64,000 nucleotides of DNA from Brucella haematophila (GCF_005938105.1 NZ_VCPE01000014.1:1-64000), one strand, 5' to 3'. Shown: positions 1-8,633, counted from the stretch's first letter. Numbers and translations: made by a program. Notes: a model not told the origin generated them from the sequence alone.

Positions 1-95
1 CGCTTTCGATCACTTCGTGATCCAAGCCGGAGGTTTCTTTCATACAGCGTAAAACTCTTCCAATCCTCCGCCAGAGGCGAAGGTTTTCTTCTCAT
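1..95. repeat. Dispersed ~90-bp repeat, copy 1
   Basis: This stretch matches positions 26079-26173 with only about four mismatches over roughly 86 bases. It contains a small palindrome GATCAC-TTC-GTGATC near its left end and an imperfect CCTCCGCC/GGCGAAGG hairpin near its right end. The other copy sits immediately downstream of a decayed IS630-type transposase, so this may be the end of a related element whose body lies left of the window, or an independent intergenic repeat. The left boundary cannot be seen. Confidence 0.75.
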
Positions 96-96
96 G

Positions 97-124
97 AAAG
101 AAAAAGCCCCGCCGAAGCGGGGCT
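97..124 (-). terminator. Intrinsic terminator of sodB
   Basis: A perfect 8-bp GC-rich stem, AGCCCCGC/GCGGGGCT, with a CGAA loop lies 26 bases past the sodB stop. On the minus strand it is followed directly by a run of five T. Confidence 0.9.
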
Positions 125-150
125 CATCTCATAACATCAATGCCTTGGCA

Positions 151-747
151 TTATGCCTGTTCGTACATTTCCAGAACGTAGTCCCAGTTGATCAGGCTGT
201 CGACGAAAGCTTCGAGATACTTCGGACGCAGGTTGCGGTAATCGACATAGTAGGAGTGTTCCCACACGTCCACGCCGAGGATCGGCTTTGCGCCATGAAC
301 CAGCGGGTTTTCGCCGTTCGGGGTCTTGGAGATTTCCAGCTTGCCATCCTTGACCGAAAGCCATGCCCAGCCCGAACCGAACTGGCCGACGCCAGCTGCG
401 ATGAAATCTTCGCGGAACTTGGCGTAGCCGCCGAGATCGGATTCGATTGCCTTTTCAAGCTTGCCCGGCAGCTTCGTGCCGCCGCCGCCCTTCTTCATCC
501 ACTTCCAGAAATGGATGTGGTTGTAGTGCTGGCCGGCATTGTTGAAGAGGCCCTGATTCTTGCCGTAGCTTTCCTTGACGACTTCTTCCAGGCTCTTGCC
601 TTCGAGGCCGGAACCTTCGAGCAGCTTGTTGCCGTTGGTGACATAAGCCTGATGGTGCTTGTCGTGGTGCAGTTCAAGCGTTTCGCGCGACATGAAAGGC
701 GCAAGTGCTTCATAGTCATATGGAAGGGCGGGCAGTTCGAAAGCCAT
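151..747 (-). CDS. sodB: Superoxide dismutase, Fe type (SodB)
   Basis: A 198-residue cytoplasmic superoxide dismutase that converts superoxide to hydrogen peroxide and oxygen. Metal ligands are visible: H27, H77 in AGQHYNHIHFW, and the D and H of DVWEHSYY. The active-site Gln sits in the N-terminal half (Q73), as in iron enzymes, and FGSGWAWL precedes the C-terminal ligands. Length is normal for the family and no signal peptide is present. The ATG at 747 has a good GAGGAG ribosome site. The gene is a single transcription unit ending in a strong terminator. Assignment is firm; Fe versus cambialistic metal use is inferred from the Gln position. Confidence 0.95.
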   Translation of the reverse strand: MAFELPALPYDYEALAPFMSRETLELHHDKHHQAYVTNGNKLLEGSGLEGKSLEEVVKESYGKNQGLFNNAGQHYNHIHFWKWMKKGGGGTKLPGKLEKAIESDLGGYAKFREDFIAAGVGQFGSGWAWLSVKDGKLEISKTPNGENPLVHGAKPILGVDVWEHSYYVDYRNLRPKYLEAFVDSLINWDYVLEMYEQA

Positions 748-926
748 TGGAAACTCTCCTCTTTATCTCTCATCGCGCGGCGGGCAATGTGTTGCCTACC
801 CGAAAAATTGCGTGCGGACTCTACATAGGCCCCAACCGCGTGAGCGGCAATGAAATATTATTGAAATCACAGTAGGATGAACCCCATTGAGAATTTCCGC
901 ATCACCGCATCGGTAAAGGAGTAACC

Positions 927-1586
927 GTGTCCGGCCCAATTAGTTCCTATGTCTTCGATGCCTATGGCACATTGTTCGATGTCCATTCGGCAGTTCGGCG
1001 GCATGCGGACAAGGCTGGCCCCGATGGACGCGCCTTTTCCGAACTCTGGCGCGCCAAGCAGCTTGAATATTCCTGGGTGCTGAGCCTGATGGGCGCTTAC
1101 AGCGACTTCTGGAAGCTGACGGAAGAGTCTCTCGATTTCGCCTTTGCGCGCTATCCGTCCGTCGATCCGTCGTTGCGCAACGACCTGCTCGACGCATACT
1201 GGAAACTCGACTGCTATCCGGAAGTCCCTGCCGCGTTGAAGCATCTCAAGGATCGCGGCGCGCGGCTTGCCATCCTGTCCAACGGCTCGCCTGCCATGCT
1301 GGAAGCCGCCGTGAAGTCGGCTGCGCTGGACGTTTTGCTGGATGATGTGATTTCGGTCGATGCCGTGCGCAAATACAAGACGTCGCCTTCCGCCTATGAG
1401 CTGATCACCATGCAATGGCGGCTTTATCCTTCCGCAATCTCCTTTCAATCCTCCAATCGGTGGGATGTGGCAGGCGCGGTCAAGTTCGGCATGCGCGGCG
1501 TCTGGGTCAATCGTTCCAACCAGCCGGACGAATATCGGTCGTTCCCGCCTGCCCTTATTTTGCCGAGTCTCCAGCTTCTCGACTGA
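927..1586 (+). CDS. Haloacid dehalogenase, type II (HAD superfamily)
   Basis: A 219-residue HAD hydrolase of the (S)-2-haloacid dehalogenase type. Motif 1 is YVFDAYGTLFDV with nucleophile Asp near residue 10, motif 2 is ILSNGSP, and the conserved Lys and SSNRWDVAGA segment follow, the last typical of L-2-haloacid dehalogenases. The start is GTG at 927, preceded by AAAGGAG. It is divergent from sodB. The natural substrate is unknown; many genomic members act as general small phosphatases or dehalogenases. Confidence 0.85.
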   Translation: MSGPISSYVFDAYGTLFDVHSAVRRHADKAGPDGRAFSELWRAKQLEYSWVLSLMGAYSDFWKLTEESLDFAFARYPSVDPSLRNDLLDAYWKLDCYPEVPAALKHLKDRGARLAILSNGSPAMLEAAVKSAALDVLLDDVISVDAVRKYKTSPSAYELITMQWRLYPSAISFQSSNRWDVAGAVKFGMRGVWVNRSNQPDEYRSFPPALILPSLQLLD

Positions 1587-1918
1587 AAACACGGACGGTC
1601 GCGCAGAACTAATTGAGCATTTCACTAAAATTTGAATTATCCAGCTTCCGGCAAACAGGTCGATTGTCCGCAAAATTGTGTCGTGGCTGCAACACGCGCC
1701 CTGCGGGTGGCTTTTCGCCACGTTTAGGCCGTATTCAGACCGGCTCGACGCCACATTTCTAGGGCGTTTTCCGATCAGTCGAAACTCGATGCTTGGCGAA
1801 AAACACCGTCCAAGTCCGTGCCTTCCCCCATGGCGCCTCTACCACATCTGGTTTGGTCGCACTTCGTTAACCCTGATTGTTGTATTCATAACCCTCCCGT
1901 CACTAGTCTGGTTTTCTT
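1587..1918. other. 332-base intergenic region without a gene
   Basis: No credible coding sequence is seen on either strand. A short hairpin GTGGC-TTTTC-GCCAC lies at 1707-1721, with no T-run behind it. The last 60 bases are AT-richer and probably carry the promoter of the L,D-transpeptidase gene. Confidence 0.5.
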
Positions 1919-2635
1919 ATGCAAACGACCCTCACCCGCCGCTCTTTCCTGACGGCAATGACTGCCACTGCGGCTGCCGGTCTCGCCGGTTGCGCCCAGT
2001 TGGGACAGAATGTACCTATCATCGATGTCGATGCGTCCGGCAACCCGATCAACAGGACGCCCCAGGCCAATGTGGATTCGTCCTATGGCGGCTGGGAGCA
2101 GATGTATGCCTCCGTCAATGATGGCGGCTTCCAGCTTCCGGCAATCCCGATCCAGAAAATGGACAAGCGCTATCTGCGTCAGGTCGTACAGGACCCCACC
2201 GGCGAAACGCCCGGCACGCTGGTCATCGATACTGCCAACCGCTTCTGCTATCTCGTGCTCGATAATGGCCAGGCGCTGCGTTATGGCGTCGGCATCGGCC
2301 GCGAAGGCTTTGCATGGTCCGGCCGTGCTGTGATCCAGTACAAGCGCCAGTGGCCGCGCTGGACGCCGCCGGATGAAATGGTCGCCCGCCAGCCGGAGCT
2401 GGTCCAGTACAGCGCTGCCAATGGCGGCATGGCTCCGGGCCTCAAGAACCCGCTCGGTGCGCGTGCGCTCTATATCTTCCAGGACGGCAAAGACACGCTC
2501 TATCGCCTGCATGGCAATCCGGAGTGGTGGTCCATCGGCAAGGCGGTTTCGTCGGGCTGCGTGCGCTTCCTCAATCAGGATATCATCGATCTTTATGATC
2601 GCGTGCCGCCGAAGTCGCCTATCCTCGTCATGTAA
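1919..2635 (+). CDS. L,D-transpeptidase (YkuD domain), exported
   Basis: A 238-residue peptidoglycan cross-linking or lipoprotein-anchoring enzyme of the periplasm. The N-terminus has a twin-arginine signal (TRRSFL) running into a hydrophobic stretch and an LAGC lipobox around residue 25, so it may be a Tat-exported lipoprotein. The YkuD catalytic signature is complete near the C-terminus: HGNPEWWS, then SSGCVRFLNQD containing the active Cys. The family makes 3-3 cross-links through the catalytic Cys. It is monocistronic with its own terminator. The partner, if it anchors a lipoprotein, cannot be inferred. Confidence 0.92.
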   Translation: MQTTLTRRSFLTAMTATAAAGLAGCAQLGQNVPIIDVDASGNPINRTPQANVDSSYGGWEQMYASVNDGGFQLPAIPIQKMDKRYLRQVVQDPTGETPGTLVIDTANRFCYLVLDNGQALRYGVGIGREGFAWSGRAVIQYKRQWPRWTPPDEMVARQPELVQYSAANGGMAPGLKNPLGARALYIFQDGKDTLYRLHGNPEWWSIGKAVSSGCVRFLNQDIIDLYDRVPPKSPILVM

Positions 2636-2664
2636 GACGAAGACGGACGATAGAATTCCTATCG

Positions 2665-2700
2665 AAAACCCCGGAGCATCCGATGCTCCGGGGTTTTTCT
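2665..2700 (+). terminator. Intrinsic terminator of the L,D-transpeptidase gene
   Basis: A long stem AACCCCGGAGCAT/ATGCTCCGGGGTT with a 3-base loop, followed by TTTCTTTT, sits 30 bases after the stop codon. Confidence 0.92.
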
Positions 2701-2809
2701 TTTAAGCAGGCCACGCCAGAAAGACTTGCGATCCCACACGTTTTCACCTTGTTCAGGAGCGGGAAATATATTAGCGGCAATAAACTCCACCTGATGCAAG
2801 TTTATCATC

Positions 2810-3712
2810 ATGCATACAGCAACTGTCGCTCTCGCCGATATTAACATACCGGCCATATTCGATCCTGCGGACCTTGTCCGGAATGAGCGCTTTCACGATT
2901 GCCTGCAAACGACCGCCAGTGAACTTTTGGCCATTACGGCTGAGTTGCCGCGCGAGGTGCGCTATCTTTCCGATATGCAGAAATGGCTGTTGAGCCAGGC
3001 GACCTTCGCCATTCATTTCGAGCATCAGACCGATCCGCGCAATCCGCCGATCTCGCCAACCAATCTGCTGAACTTCCTGAAAGGGACGCCGATTGCCAGC
3101 AAGAACACCACGCTGGCCTTTCTTCAGGAAACCCGGCACTACAATTTCATCGAACCGCTCCCGACCCGGGATCGCAGGCAGCACCTCTTCCGCGCCTGTA
3201 CGGCCACGGAAGAGCTGATCCGCCTGTGGCTGACCACCCATCTCATCGCAATCGACCGGATGGATAACGGCAACCGGGCGGCACTCATGCTCCGCCATCC
3301 CGATATGCTGAGATATGCCCAGCCGATCATGACGCGCGATGTGCTGCACAACAGCGACTGGTGCCGCCCGCAGCCCAGCATTGCGAATTTCACCCATTCG
3401 GAATCCGGCAACAACATCCTTCACGATGTTGCATCCCGCGCGCCATGGACATTTTCCGGCGACCGGGCGTGGATCGGCAAAGTCACGTCCAACGGGATAT
3501 CGACGCGCTATCGCATGTCGCAGAGCAACACGGCGCGCATTCTGGCACGGGCACGCGACGCCGGGCTGATCGGCTGGGAACGCCCCGGTAATCGCGGTGA
3601 TTGCTGGATCTCCGCCACGCTCGTGCAGGATTACCGTCAATGGCAAGCGCTCAAATTCGCGGCAATCAGCAAGGGCATGCACGGAGCGGCCAAAAAACTA
3701 TTCGACACATAA
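2810..3712 (+). CDS. Hypothetical protein, possible C-terminal winged helix
   Basis: A 300-residue soluble protein that I do not recognise. There is no signal peptide or membrane segment. The C-terminal part (about residues 225-280, containing RYRMSQSNTARILARARDAG followed by a strand-turn-strand WERPGNRGDCWIS) reads like a helix-turn-helix with a wing, so a transcription factor or replication-initiator-like fold is possible. Codon use looks native. It stands alone between two terminators. The ATG at 2810 has no obvious ribosome site. Confidence 0.6.
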   Translation: MHTATVALADINIPAIFDPADLVRNERFHDCLQTTASELLAITAELPREVRYLSDMQKWLLSQATFAIHFEHQTDPRNPPISPTNLLNFLKGTPIASKNTTLAFLQETRHYNFIEPLPTRDRRQHLFRACTATEELIRLWLTTHLIAIDRMDNGNRAALMLRHPDMLRYAQPIMTRDVLHNSDWCRPQPSIANFTHSESGNNILHDVASRAPWTFSGDRAWIGKVTSNGISTRYRMSQSNTARILARARDAGLIGWERPGNRGDCWISATLVQDYRQWQALKFAAISKGMHGAAKKLFDT

Positions 3713-3742
3713 AAAAGCGGCTGGGTCTTTCGACCCAGCCGC
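3711..3742 (-). terminator. Intrinsic terminator between convergent genes
   Basis: An 11-bp stem GCGGCTGGGTC/GACCCAGCCGC with a TTTC loop. A run of six A on the plus strand gives a T-run on the minus strand, so it chiefly ends the minus-strand gene at 3764-4099, and may also stop the converging plus-strand gene. Confidence 0.85.
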
Positions 3743-3763
3743 GGCGCCCCCGCCTAAATTAAA

Positions 3764-4099
3764 CTATTCCTCGATTGTATAGGAGCCGAGTTCGCATAAA
3801 TCTTGCGTGTCGGTGGTGGTGTCGAGGTCGTCACTATCCTGAAATTCGAACCGCATATCGTATTTGCAAACGCGGCGACCGTCAGCGATGGTGATTTCGA
3901 TGGTTTCGCCCGGCTCCAGAACCTGATCACCGAAAACCTCACCTTCCCAATTGTTGACGCCGACCGGCGACGTATAGAAATGGGTCAATGTGGAGTTGGT
4001 GCCGTTCTTCAGCTTGAAGACCAGATCATCAGCCTTCGAAACGCCGGCAAGCGTCAGCAGCACGGCCGACGCCATGCCTGCAATTTTCAATAGTTTCAT
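3764..4099 (-). CDS. Small secreted protein of unknown function
   Basis: 111 residues with a clean Sec signal peptide (MKLLKIAGMASAVLLTLAGV, cleavage after about residue 23, SKA-DD). The mature part is about 88 residues, acidic and probably all-beta, with LEPGETIEITI and exactly two cysteines (CKYD and LCELG) that could form one disulfide in the periplasm. The family is not recognised. It is a single gene with its own terminator; the ATG follows a weak ribosome site. Confidence 0.75.
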   Translation of the reverse strand: MKLLKIAGMASAVLLTLAGVSKADDLVFKLKNGTNSTLTHFYTSPVGVNNWEGEVFGDQVLEPGETIEITIADGRRVCKYDMRFEFQDSDDLDTTTDTQDLCELGSYTIEE

Positions 4100-4255
4100 A
4101 GTGTTATCCCGCCCCGCCCAAGATTGGGCTGGCGGACATTAGGCAGAAAATTCGCTGCCGTAAATCAACATTAGCAATGTCGAATAACCCATTATTGGGT
4201 GGATTCGCTCGGCTCTTTCGGAACACCAGTGCGAAGGAATGGGGAGAGGCAACAT

Positions 4256-4313
4256 ACTGCCTTACTGCCTTACTCCCCTATTCCCCTACTCCCCTATTCC
4301 CCTGCTCCCTTAT
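4256..4313. repeat. Heptamer-like ATTCCCC/ACTCCCC repeat
   Basis: A low-complexity tract made of alternating CTATTCCCC and CTACTCCCC-type units just past the 3' end of the HerA-like gene. The same units, in inverted arrangement, occur between betA and betB at 13045-13132, so this is a dispersed short repeat family and not coding sequence. Confidence 0.7.
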
Positions 4314-5821
4314 TTCTTGAAACTGCCGAGAATGCCGCGCACCAATGCGCGACCCAGCGAATTGCCGACCGTACGCACCACGGACTTCATGGCCGTTTCC
4401 GCAACGGTCTGACGACCTGAGCGCTTGCCCGTGCCCAATGCCGTGCCGAGGAGATCGCCCAGTATTCCGCCGCCGCCTTCCTCTTCCTGCTTGGTTTTCT
4501 GCTGTTCGACCGTCGCGTTCTGCGCCTTGCGCGCCAGCATTTCGAATGCGGAATCGCGGTCCACAAGCGTATCGTACTGGCCGGAGACCGGGCTTGCGGC
4601 AATGATCTTGGCGCGCTCTTCTGGTGTCAACGGGCCGATGCGTGACGATGGTGGGCGGATCAATGTCCGCTGCACCATGGACGGCACGCCCTTGGCCTGC
4701 AAGGTCGAGACCAGCGCCTCGCCGGTCGCCAGATTGGTGATCGCGTCGAATGTCTTGAAGTCCGGATTGGGACGGAACGTATCCGCGGCGGTTTTCACCG
4801 CATTGGTCTCGCGCGGCGTATAGGCGCGCAGCGCATGTTGCACACGGTTACCAAGCTGCGCCAGCACCGTTTCCGGCACGTCGAGCGGGTTTTGCGTGAC
4901 GAAATAAACGCCAACGCCCTTGGAACGGATGAGGCGAACGACCTGTTCGACGCGGTCGACCAGCGCCTTGGGCGCTTCATCGAACAGAAGATGCGCTTCG
5001 TCGAAGAAGAAGACGAGCCTCGGCTTGTCCGGGTCGCCCACTTCCGGCAGCGCCTCGAACAGTTCCGACATCAGCCAGAGCAGGAAGGTCGAATATAGAC
5101 GCGGGCTCATCATCAGCTTGTCGGCGGCAAGCACGCTGACCACGCCGCGCCCATCCGTCGTCGTGCGCATCAGGTCGGCGATGGTCAAAGCCGGTTCGCC
5201 AAAGAACTTCGCACCGCCCTGTTGCTCCAGCACCAGCAGCGACCGCTGCACGGCACCAACCGACGCCTTGTTGACGTTGCCGTATTTACCCGAAAGCTCG
5301 GCGGAACGCTCCGCCATTTCCTTGAGGATCGCCTGCAAATCCTTGAGATCAAGCAGCAGAAGTCCCTCTTCGTCGGACAGGCGGAATGCGATATTCAACA
5401 CGCCTTCCTGCGCTTCCGTCAGGTTCATAAGGCGTGACAGCAGCAGCGGCCCCATTTCCGAAATGGTGGCGCGAACCGGGTGCCCCTGCTCGCCAAAAAT
5501 ATCCCAGAAAATAACCGGCGATGCGCGCAGCTGATAAGGATCGAGCTTGATTTCCTCGGCCCGCTTGGTCAGGCCTTCATTCTCGACGCCAATCGCGGCA
5601 ATGCCGGATAGATCGCCCTTGATGTCGGCGCAGAAAACCGGAACGCCAGCAGCGGAAAAGCTTTCCGCCAGCACCTGAAGGGTCACGGTCTTGCCCGTAC
5701 CCGTCGCGCCGGTGACCAGACCGTGCCTGTTGCCGTATTTCAGCGCCAGATATTCCGGCTGCTGGTAGGAATCGTCAGGCTTGCGGCTTGCGCCAAGAAA
5801 AATAGCGTCGTCAGCAGTCAT
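4310..5821 (-). CDS. HerA-like ATPase / DUF853 helicase
   Basis: A 503-residue P-loop ATPase of the HerA/FtsK superfamily. Walker A is VTGATGTGKTVTLQ near residues 36-49 and Walker B with catalytic Glu is LVFFFDEAHLLFDEAP near 275. A Gly-rich, Lys-rich tail (EEEGGGGILGDLLG and beyond) closes the protein. The family is widespread in proteobacteria and commonly called DUF853; DNA translocation is assumed from fold, and no nuclease partner (NurA) is adjacent. AAGGAG precedes the ATG at 5821. The function in the cell is unknown. Confidence 0.85.
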   Translation of the reverse strand: MTADDAIFLGASRKPDDSYQQPEYLALKYGNRHGLVTGATGTGKTVTLQVLAESFSAAGVPVFCADIKGDLSGIAAIGVENEGLTKRAEEIKLDPYQLRASPVIFWDIFGEQGHPVRATISEMGPLLLSRLMNLTEAQEGVLNIAFRLSDEEGLLLLDLKDLQAILKEMAERSAELSGKYGNVNKASVGAVQRSLLVLEQQGGAKFFGEPALTIADLMRTTTDGRGVVSVLAADKLMMSPRLYSTFLLWLMSELFEALPEVGDPDKPRLVFFFDEAHLLFDEAPKALVDRVEQVVRLIRSKGVGVYFVTQNPLDVPETVLAQLGNRVQHALRAYTPRETNAVKTAADTFRPNPDFKTFDAITNLATGEALVSTLQAKGVPSMVQRTLIRPPSSRIGPLTPEERAKIIAASPVSGQYDTLVDRDSAFEMLARKAQNATVEQQKTKQEEEGGGGILGDLLGTALGTGKRSGRQTVAETAMKSVVRTVGNSLGRALVRGILGSFKK

Positions 5822-6014
5822 CAGGCGATTTGCTCCTTATTTCGACCGGCACATCCAGAGCCGCACTCTTGTCAGATATAGACGCCGTCCCGTGATGCGA
5901 CAACGATAAAGCCCACACTGCGGATAGAGAACCGTTTTTGCTGTCATAAGCGCTGAAAAAATTCCCTATAATTTTGATCCGGACCTGCTTGCAAAGCGAT
6001 AGCGAGAATGCATA

Positions 6015-6028
6015 TTACGTAAACGTAA
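6015..6028. promoter_or_regulatory. Palindrome TTACG-N4-CGTAA upstream of the DUF2267-like gene
   Basis: A perfect 5+5 inverted repeat lies 19 bases before the ATG at 6048 and just before the GGGAG ribosome site, where a repressor would block transcription or translation start. The regulator is unknown. Confidence 0.4.
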
Positions 6029-6047
6029 GATTTTTGGGAGAGTTTCC

Positions 6048-6410
6048 ATGGAAGAACTGATCGCACGTATCACCTCGAATGTCGGCATCGATGCCGCGAC
6101 GGCGGAAAAGTCTGTCGGCATGATCCTCGCATTCCTTCAGAAAGAAGGTCCGGCGGATCAGGTTCAGCAGCTTCTGGCCGCGATCCCCGGTGCTACCGAA
6201 GCCGTTGCACAGGTCAAGGGCGGCGGTTTCCTGTCCAACCTGATGGGCGGCGTGATGGGCCTCGGCTCGCAGCTCATGGGTGCCGGCCTCGGCATGGGCG
6301 AGATTTCCGGCGTTGCCAAGGAAACCATTCGTTTCGCCAAGGAAAAGGCTGGCGACGAGCCTGTCGATGCCGTGATCGGCTCGATCCCGGGTCTCGGCCA
6401 GTTCATCTGA
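6048..6410 (+). CDS. DUF2267-like small protein
   Basis: 120 residues. The first 60 form a helical segment (MEELIARITSNVGIDAATAE, then VGMILAFLQKEG) of the type called DUF2267. A Gly/Met-rich hydrophobic linker (LSNLMGGVMGLGSQLMGAGL) follows, then a second helical piece ending in GQFI. It is probably cytoplasmic or loosely membrane-associated. The function is unknown. Ribosome site GGGAG at 6036; a strong terminator follows the stop. It is monocistronic with a palindrome at its promoter. Confidence 0.75.
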   Translation: MEELIARITSNVGIDAATAEKSVGMILAFLQKEGPADQVQQLLAAIPGATEAVAQVKGGGFLSNLMGGVMGLGSQLMGAGLGMGEISGVAKETIRFAKEKAGDEPVDAVIGSIPGLGQFI

Positions 6411-6429
6411 GCGAATACATTCCGCAACG

Positions 6430-6461
6430 AAAAACCCCGGCTCGATGGCCGGGGTTTTTGT
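6430..6461 (+). terminator. Intrinsic terminator of the DUF2267-like gene
   Basis: Stem AACCCCGGC/GCCGGGGTT with A-run before and T-run after, 20 bases past the stop at 6410. Confidence 0.9.
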
Positions 6462-6463
6462 TT

Positions 6464-6609
6464 AGAGCGCGTTTCGATCTGATTGGATCAGATCGGCGCT
6501 CTAATTCTTTGTTTTAACGCACATCTTTTCTGATCGAAGCAGGATCAGAAATCAGTCCAGTGGACTGATTTTCCTGCGGAGACGTTTCACACTTTTCGGG
6601 ATGCGCTCT
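6464..6609. repeat. Mosaic palindromic repeat bounded by AGAGCGC/GCGCTCT
   Basis: The element begins with AGAGCGC (6464) and ends with GCGCTCT (6609). Inside are two palindromes: 6464-6502, with GATCTGAT/ATCAGATC nested between AGAGCGC and GCGCTCT, and AATCAGTCCA/TGGACTGATT at 6550-6570. Its segments GCGCATCCCGAAAAGTG and GATGTGCGTTAAAACAAA (on the minus strand) recur at 46494-46548. This is the style of rhizobial intergenic mosaic repeats. Its right end overlaps the last codons of the MFS gene. Confidence 0.75.
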
Positions 6610-7876
6610 ATGCGTCTTTGTGTATGGTTCTCGCCCCGACATGGAGGGCGCGTCCCGACAGCCAGCCATTGATGCTGGCCCCGATCCACAGAATCACAAA
6701 GAACAGACCGCAGGCCGCGAAGCTTCCCGTGGCGCTGTGAATCACACCAACCAGCAGCGGGCCAATGGCCGCGAGAATATAGCCGACGCATTGCGCCATA
6801 CCGGACAGATGCGCTGCCGTGTGCGAATCCGGCGAGCGCAGCACGATCACCATCATCGCAGCCGCGATCAGCCCGCCCTGCCCGATCCCCTGAATGATGG
6901 CCAGAAGCCAGAAGCTCCATTCCGGCAGATAGAGAAAGCCGATCAGCGCGAGCGATGCGCAGGCGCAGAGGAACACATTGATAAAGCTCTGGCTTTTCTG
7001 TCGCACGGCAATCGACGGTATCAGCAGGCATGTCACGACCTGCGCCATGATCGAAAACGACACCAGACCGCCCGCCGCAGCCGGGCTCATGCCCCGTTCA
7101 CGCAGGATCGGCGCCAGCCAGCCGAATACGATATAGGCCGTCGACGATTGCAGCCCCATGAACAGCGTCACCTGCCAGGCAAGCGCGTCGTTCCACAGAC
7201 CAACGACACGGAAACCCGAATGCGCGACATTGTGCTTGCTGCGCAGCGCCTGCGGCAGCCATAGCACGAGCACCAGCACAGCCGGAACCGCCCAGAACGC
7301 CAGAGCGAGATTCCACGAACCGCCAAGCATGTTCTTGATCGGGATCGTGAAGCCAGCCGCGGAAGCCGCCCCCCCGCAAAGCGCCATGGTATAGAGACCA
7401 GTCATGATCGCGGCGGTTTTTGGGAAATCGCGTTTCACCACACCCGGCAGCAGCACATTGCCCATGGCAATCGCCGCACCGGCAAGCGTCGCGCCCATAT
7501 AGAGTGACCAGAAAGACCCGACACCACGCAGCGCCGTACCGATGGTCAAGACCACCAGCACCGCCAGAAGTACGCGCTCAGCGCCGAAACGTTGTGCGAG
7601 ACGCGGCGCGAAGGGAGCAAATGCGCCAAGGCAGACAACCGGCAAGGTGGTCAGCACGCCTGCGGCGAGCGACGACATGCCGATACCATCGATGATTTCC
7701 GGCAAAAGCACCGAAACACTGGAAAAAACCGGACGCAGATTGGCGGCAATGAGAACAAGGCTCAACCCCAGCAGGATGCGCGTGGCCTTGCTCGGCGTTT
7801 GCGGCACAGACGGCGGCGGCACGCTGTCCGCTTCAGCGTCGACAAGCGGTTCTGGCTGCTCTGCCTGAGATGTCAT
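6608..7876 (-). CDS. MFS transporter, CynX/NimT (cyanate permease-like) family
   Basis: About 422 residues with 12 predicted membrane helices. The first is ILLGLSLVLIAANLRPVFSSV, whose ANLRP motif is typical of the CynX/NimT group. The substrate is not predictable from sequence; family members carry small anions or drugs. The start chosen is ATG 7876 because GGGAGGA lies just before it; an upstream ATG at 7924 would overlap the GntR stop as ATGA and add 16 residues. It is co-transcribed with the GntR regulator. The last codons fall inside a mosaic repeat. Confidence 0.85.
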   Translation of the reverse strand: MTSQAEQPEPLVDAEADSVPPPSVPQTPSKATRILLGLSLVLIAANLRPVFSSVSVLLPEIIDGIGMSSLAAGVLTTLPVVCLGAFAPFAPRLAQRFGAERVLLAVLVVLTIGTALRGVGSFWSLYMGATLAGAAIAMGNVLLPGVVKRDFPKTAAIMTGLYTMALCGGAASAAGFTIPIKNMLGGSWNLALAFWAVPAVLVLVLWLPQALRSKHNVAHSGFRVVGLWNDALAWQVTLFMGLQSSTAYIVFGWLAPILRERGMSPAAAGGLVSFSIMAQVVTCLLIPSIAVRQKSQSFINVFLCACASLALIGFLYLPEWSFWLLAIIQGIGQGGLIAAAMMVIVLRSPDSHTAAHLSGMAQCVGYILAAIGPLLVGVIHSATGSFAACGLFFVILWIGASINGWLSGRALHVGARTIHKDA

Positions 7877-7920
7877 GGTGTGTTCCTCCCGTGCTGTGGG
7901 CGGCACGGCGTTTATGCGGC

Positions 7921-8598
7921 TCATGATGCGAGCAACCTTTCCAGTTCTTCAATCAGGGGCGCCAGAAAACGACGAACCGTCGCGCTGGCCTTGTCCGGGT
8001 CGCCGGTAGCAATGGCTTCGATGATCTGCCGATGCGCCTCGAAGTCCGGCTCCGGCAACTCGCCATCAAGCGTGGCTTCAATGGATTCGCGGATCGACGC
8101 GGAAAAGAAGCCATAGACCTCGATCAACGCTTGATTGCCGGAAGCGGCGGCGATGGCTTCATGAAATGCAAAATCGCGCTCAACGAATGTCGTCCGGTCG
8201 GTATCTTCGCGCAATCCACGTGTGGTCAGCACGGCTTCGAGATGAGCAATCGTCTGCGGCGTGACGCGCTGCGCGGCAAGGCGCGCGGCCTCCACTTCCA
8301 GCGCAGCGCGCATTTCAAGCCTGTCGCGCAGGCTCGTATGGCGTATGCGATTGAGGCTGCGCGCCGTATCGGTCTTCGAGCGGACATAGGTGCCCGAGCC
8401 CTGGCGCGTCTCCAGCATGCCTTGCGCCACCAGCGCCCTGACGGCCTCACGCACCGTACCGCGACTGACGCCAAGCCGCGCCGAAAGCTGGGCTTCGTTC
8501 GGCAATTGCTCGCCCACAGCCCAGCGCCCCGAGGTGATTTCGGAACGAATGGATTGCGTCGCCGCTTCCGTCAGGCTTTTGCGGGAAACCGTCTTCAT
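7921..8598 (-). CDS. GntR-family regulator, FadR/FCD subfamily
   Basis: 225 residues: N-terminal winged helix (NEAQLSARLGVSRGTVREAVRAL around residues 37-59) and a C-terminal all-helical FCD ligand domain with metal-site residues (RDFAFHEAIAAASGN). Start ATG 8598 is preferred over GTG 8604 because TTTGGAG lies 5 bases upstream. A perfect AATTCATC-N9-GATGAATT palindrome sits immediately upstream, pointing to autoregulation and control of the downstream MFS gene. The effector is probably a small acid; its identity is unknown. Confidence 0.92.
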   Translation of the reverse strand: MKTVSRKSLTEAATQSIRSEITSGRWAVGEQLPNEAQLSARLGVSRGTVREAVRALVAQGMLETRQGSGTYVRSKTDTARSLNRIRHTSLRDRLEMRAALEVEAARLAAQRVTPQTIAHLEAVLTTRGLREDTDRTTFVERDFAFHEAIAAASGNQALIEVYGFFSASIRESIEATLDGELPEPDFEAHRQIIEAIATGDPDKASATVRRFLAPLIEELERLLAS

Positions 8599-8608
8599 AG
8601 GCACTCCA

Positions 8609-8633
8609 AATTCATCGGATGACTTGATGAATT
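8609..8633. promoter_or_regulatory. Candidate operator of the GntR regulator
   Basis: A perfect 8+8 inverted repeat AATTCATC-N9-GATGAATT lies 10 bases before the GntR start codon, overlapping the expected promoter. Position and symmetry fit an autoregulatory GntR operator. Confidence 0.65.

Noticed and set aside
867-1754. 295-codon minus-strand open frame opposite the haloacid dehalogenase gene
   Set aside because: Antisense to a gene with clear HAD motifs and a good ribosome site; its translation shows no domain and is Arg/His-rich as expected for a shadow.
4256-4313. CRISPR-like array because of short repeated units
   Set aside because: Units are contiguous 7-9 base repeats without spacers of constant length, and no cas genes are present.
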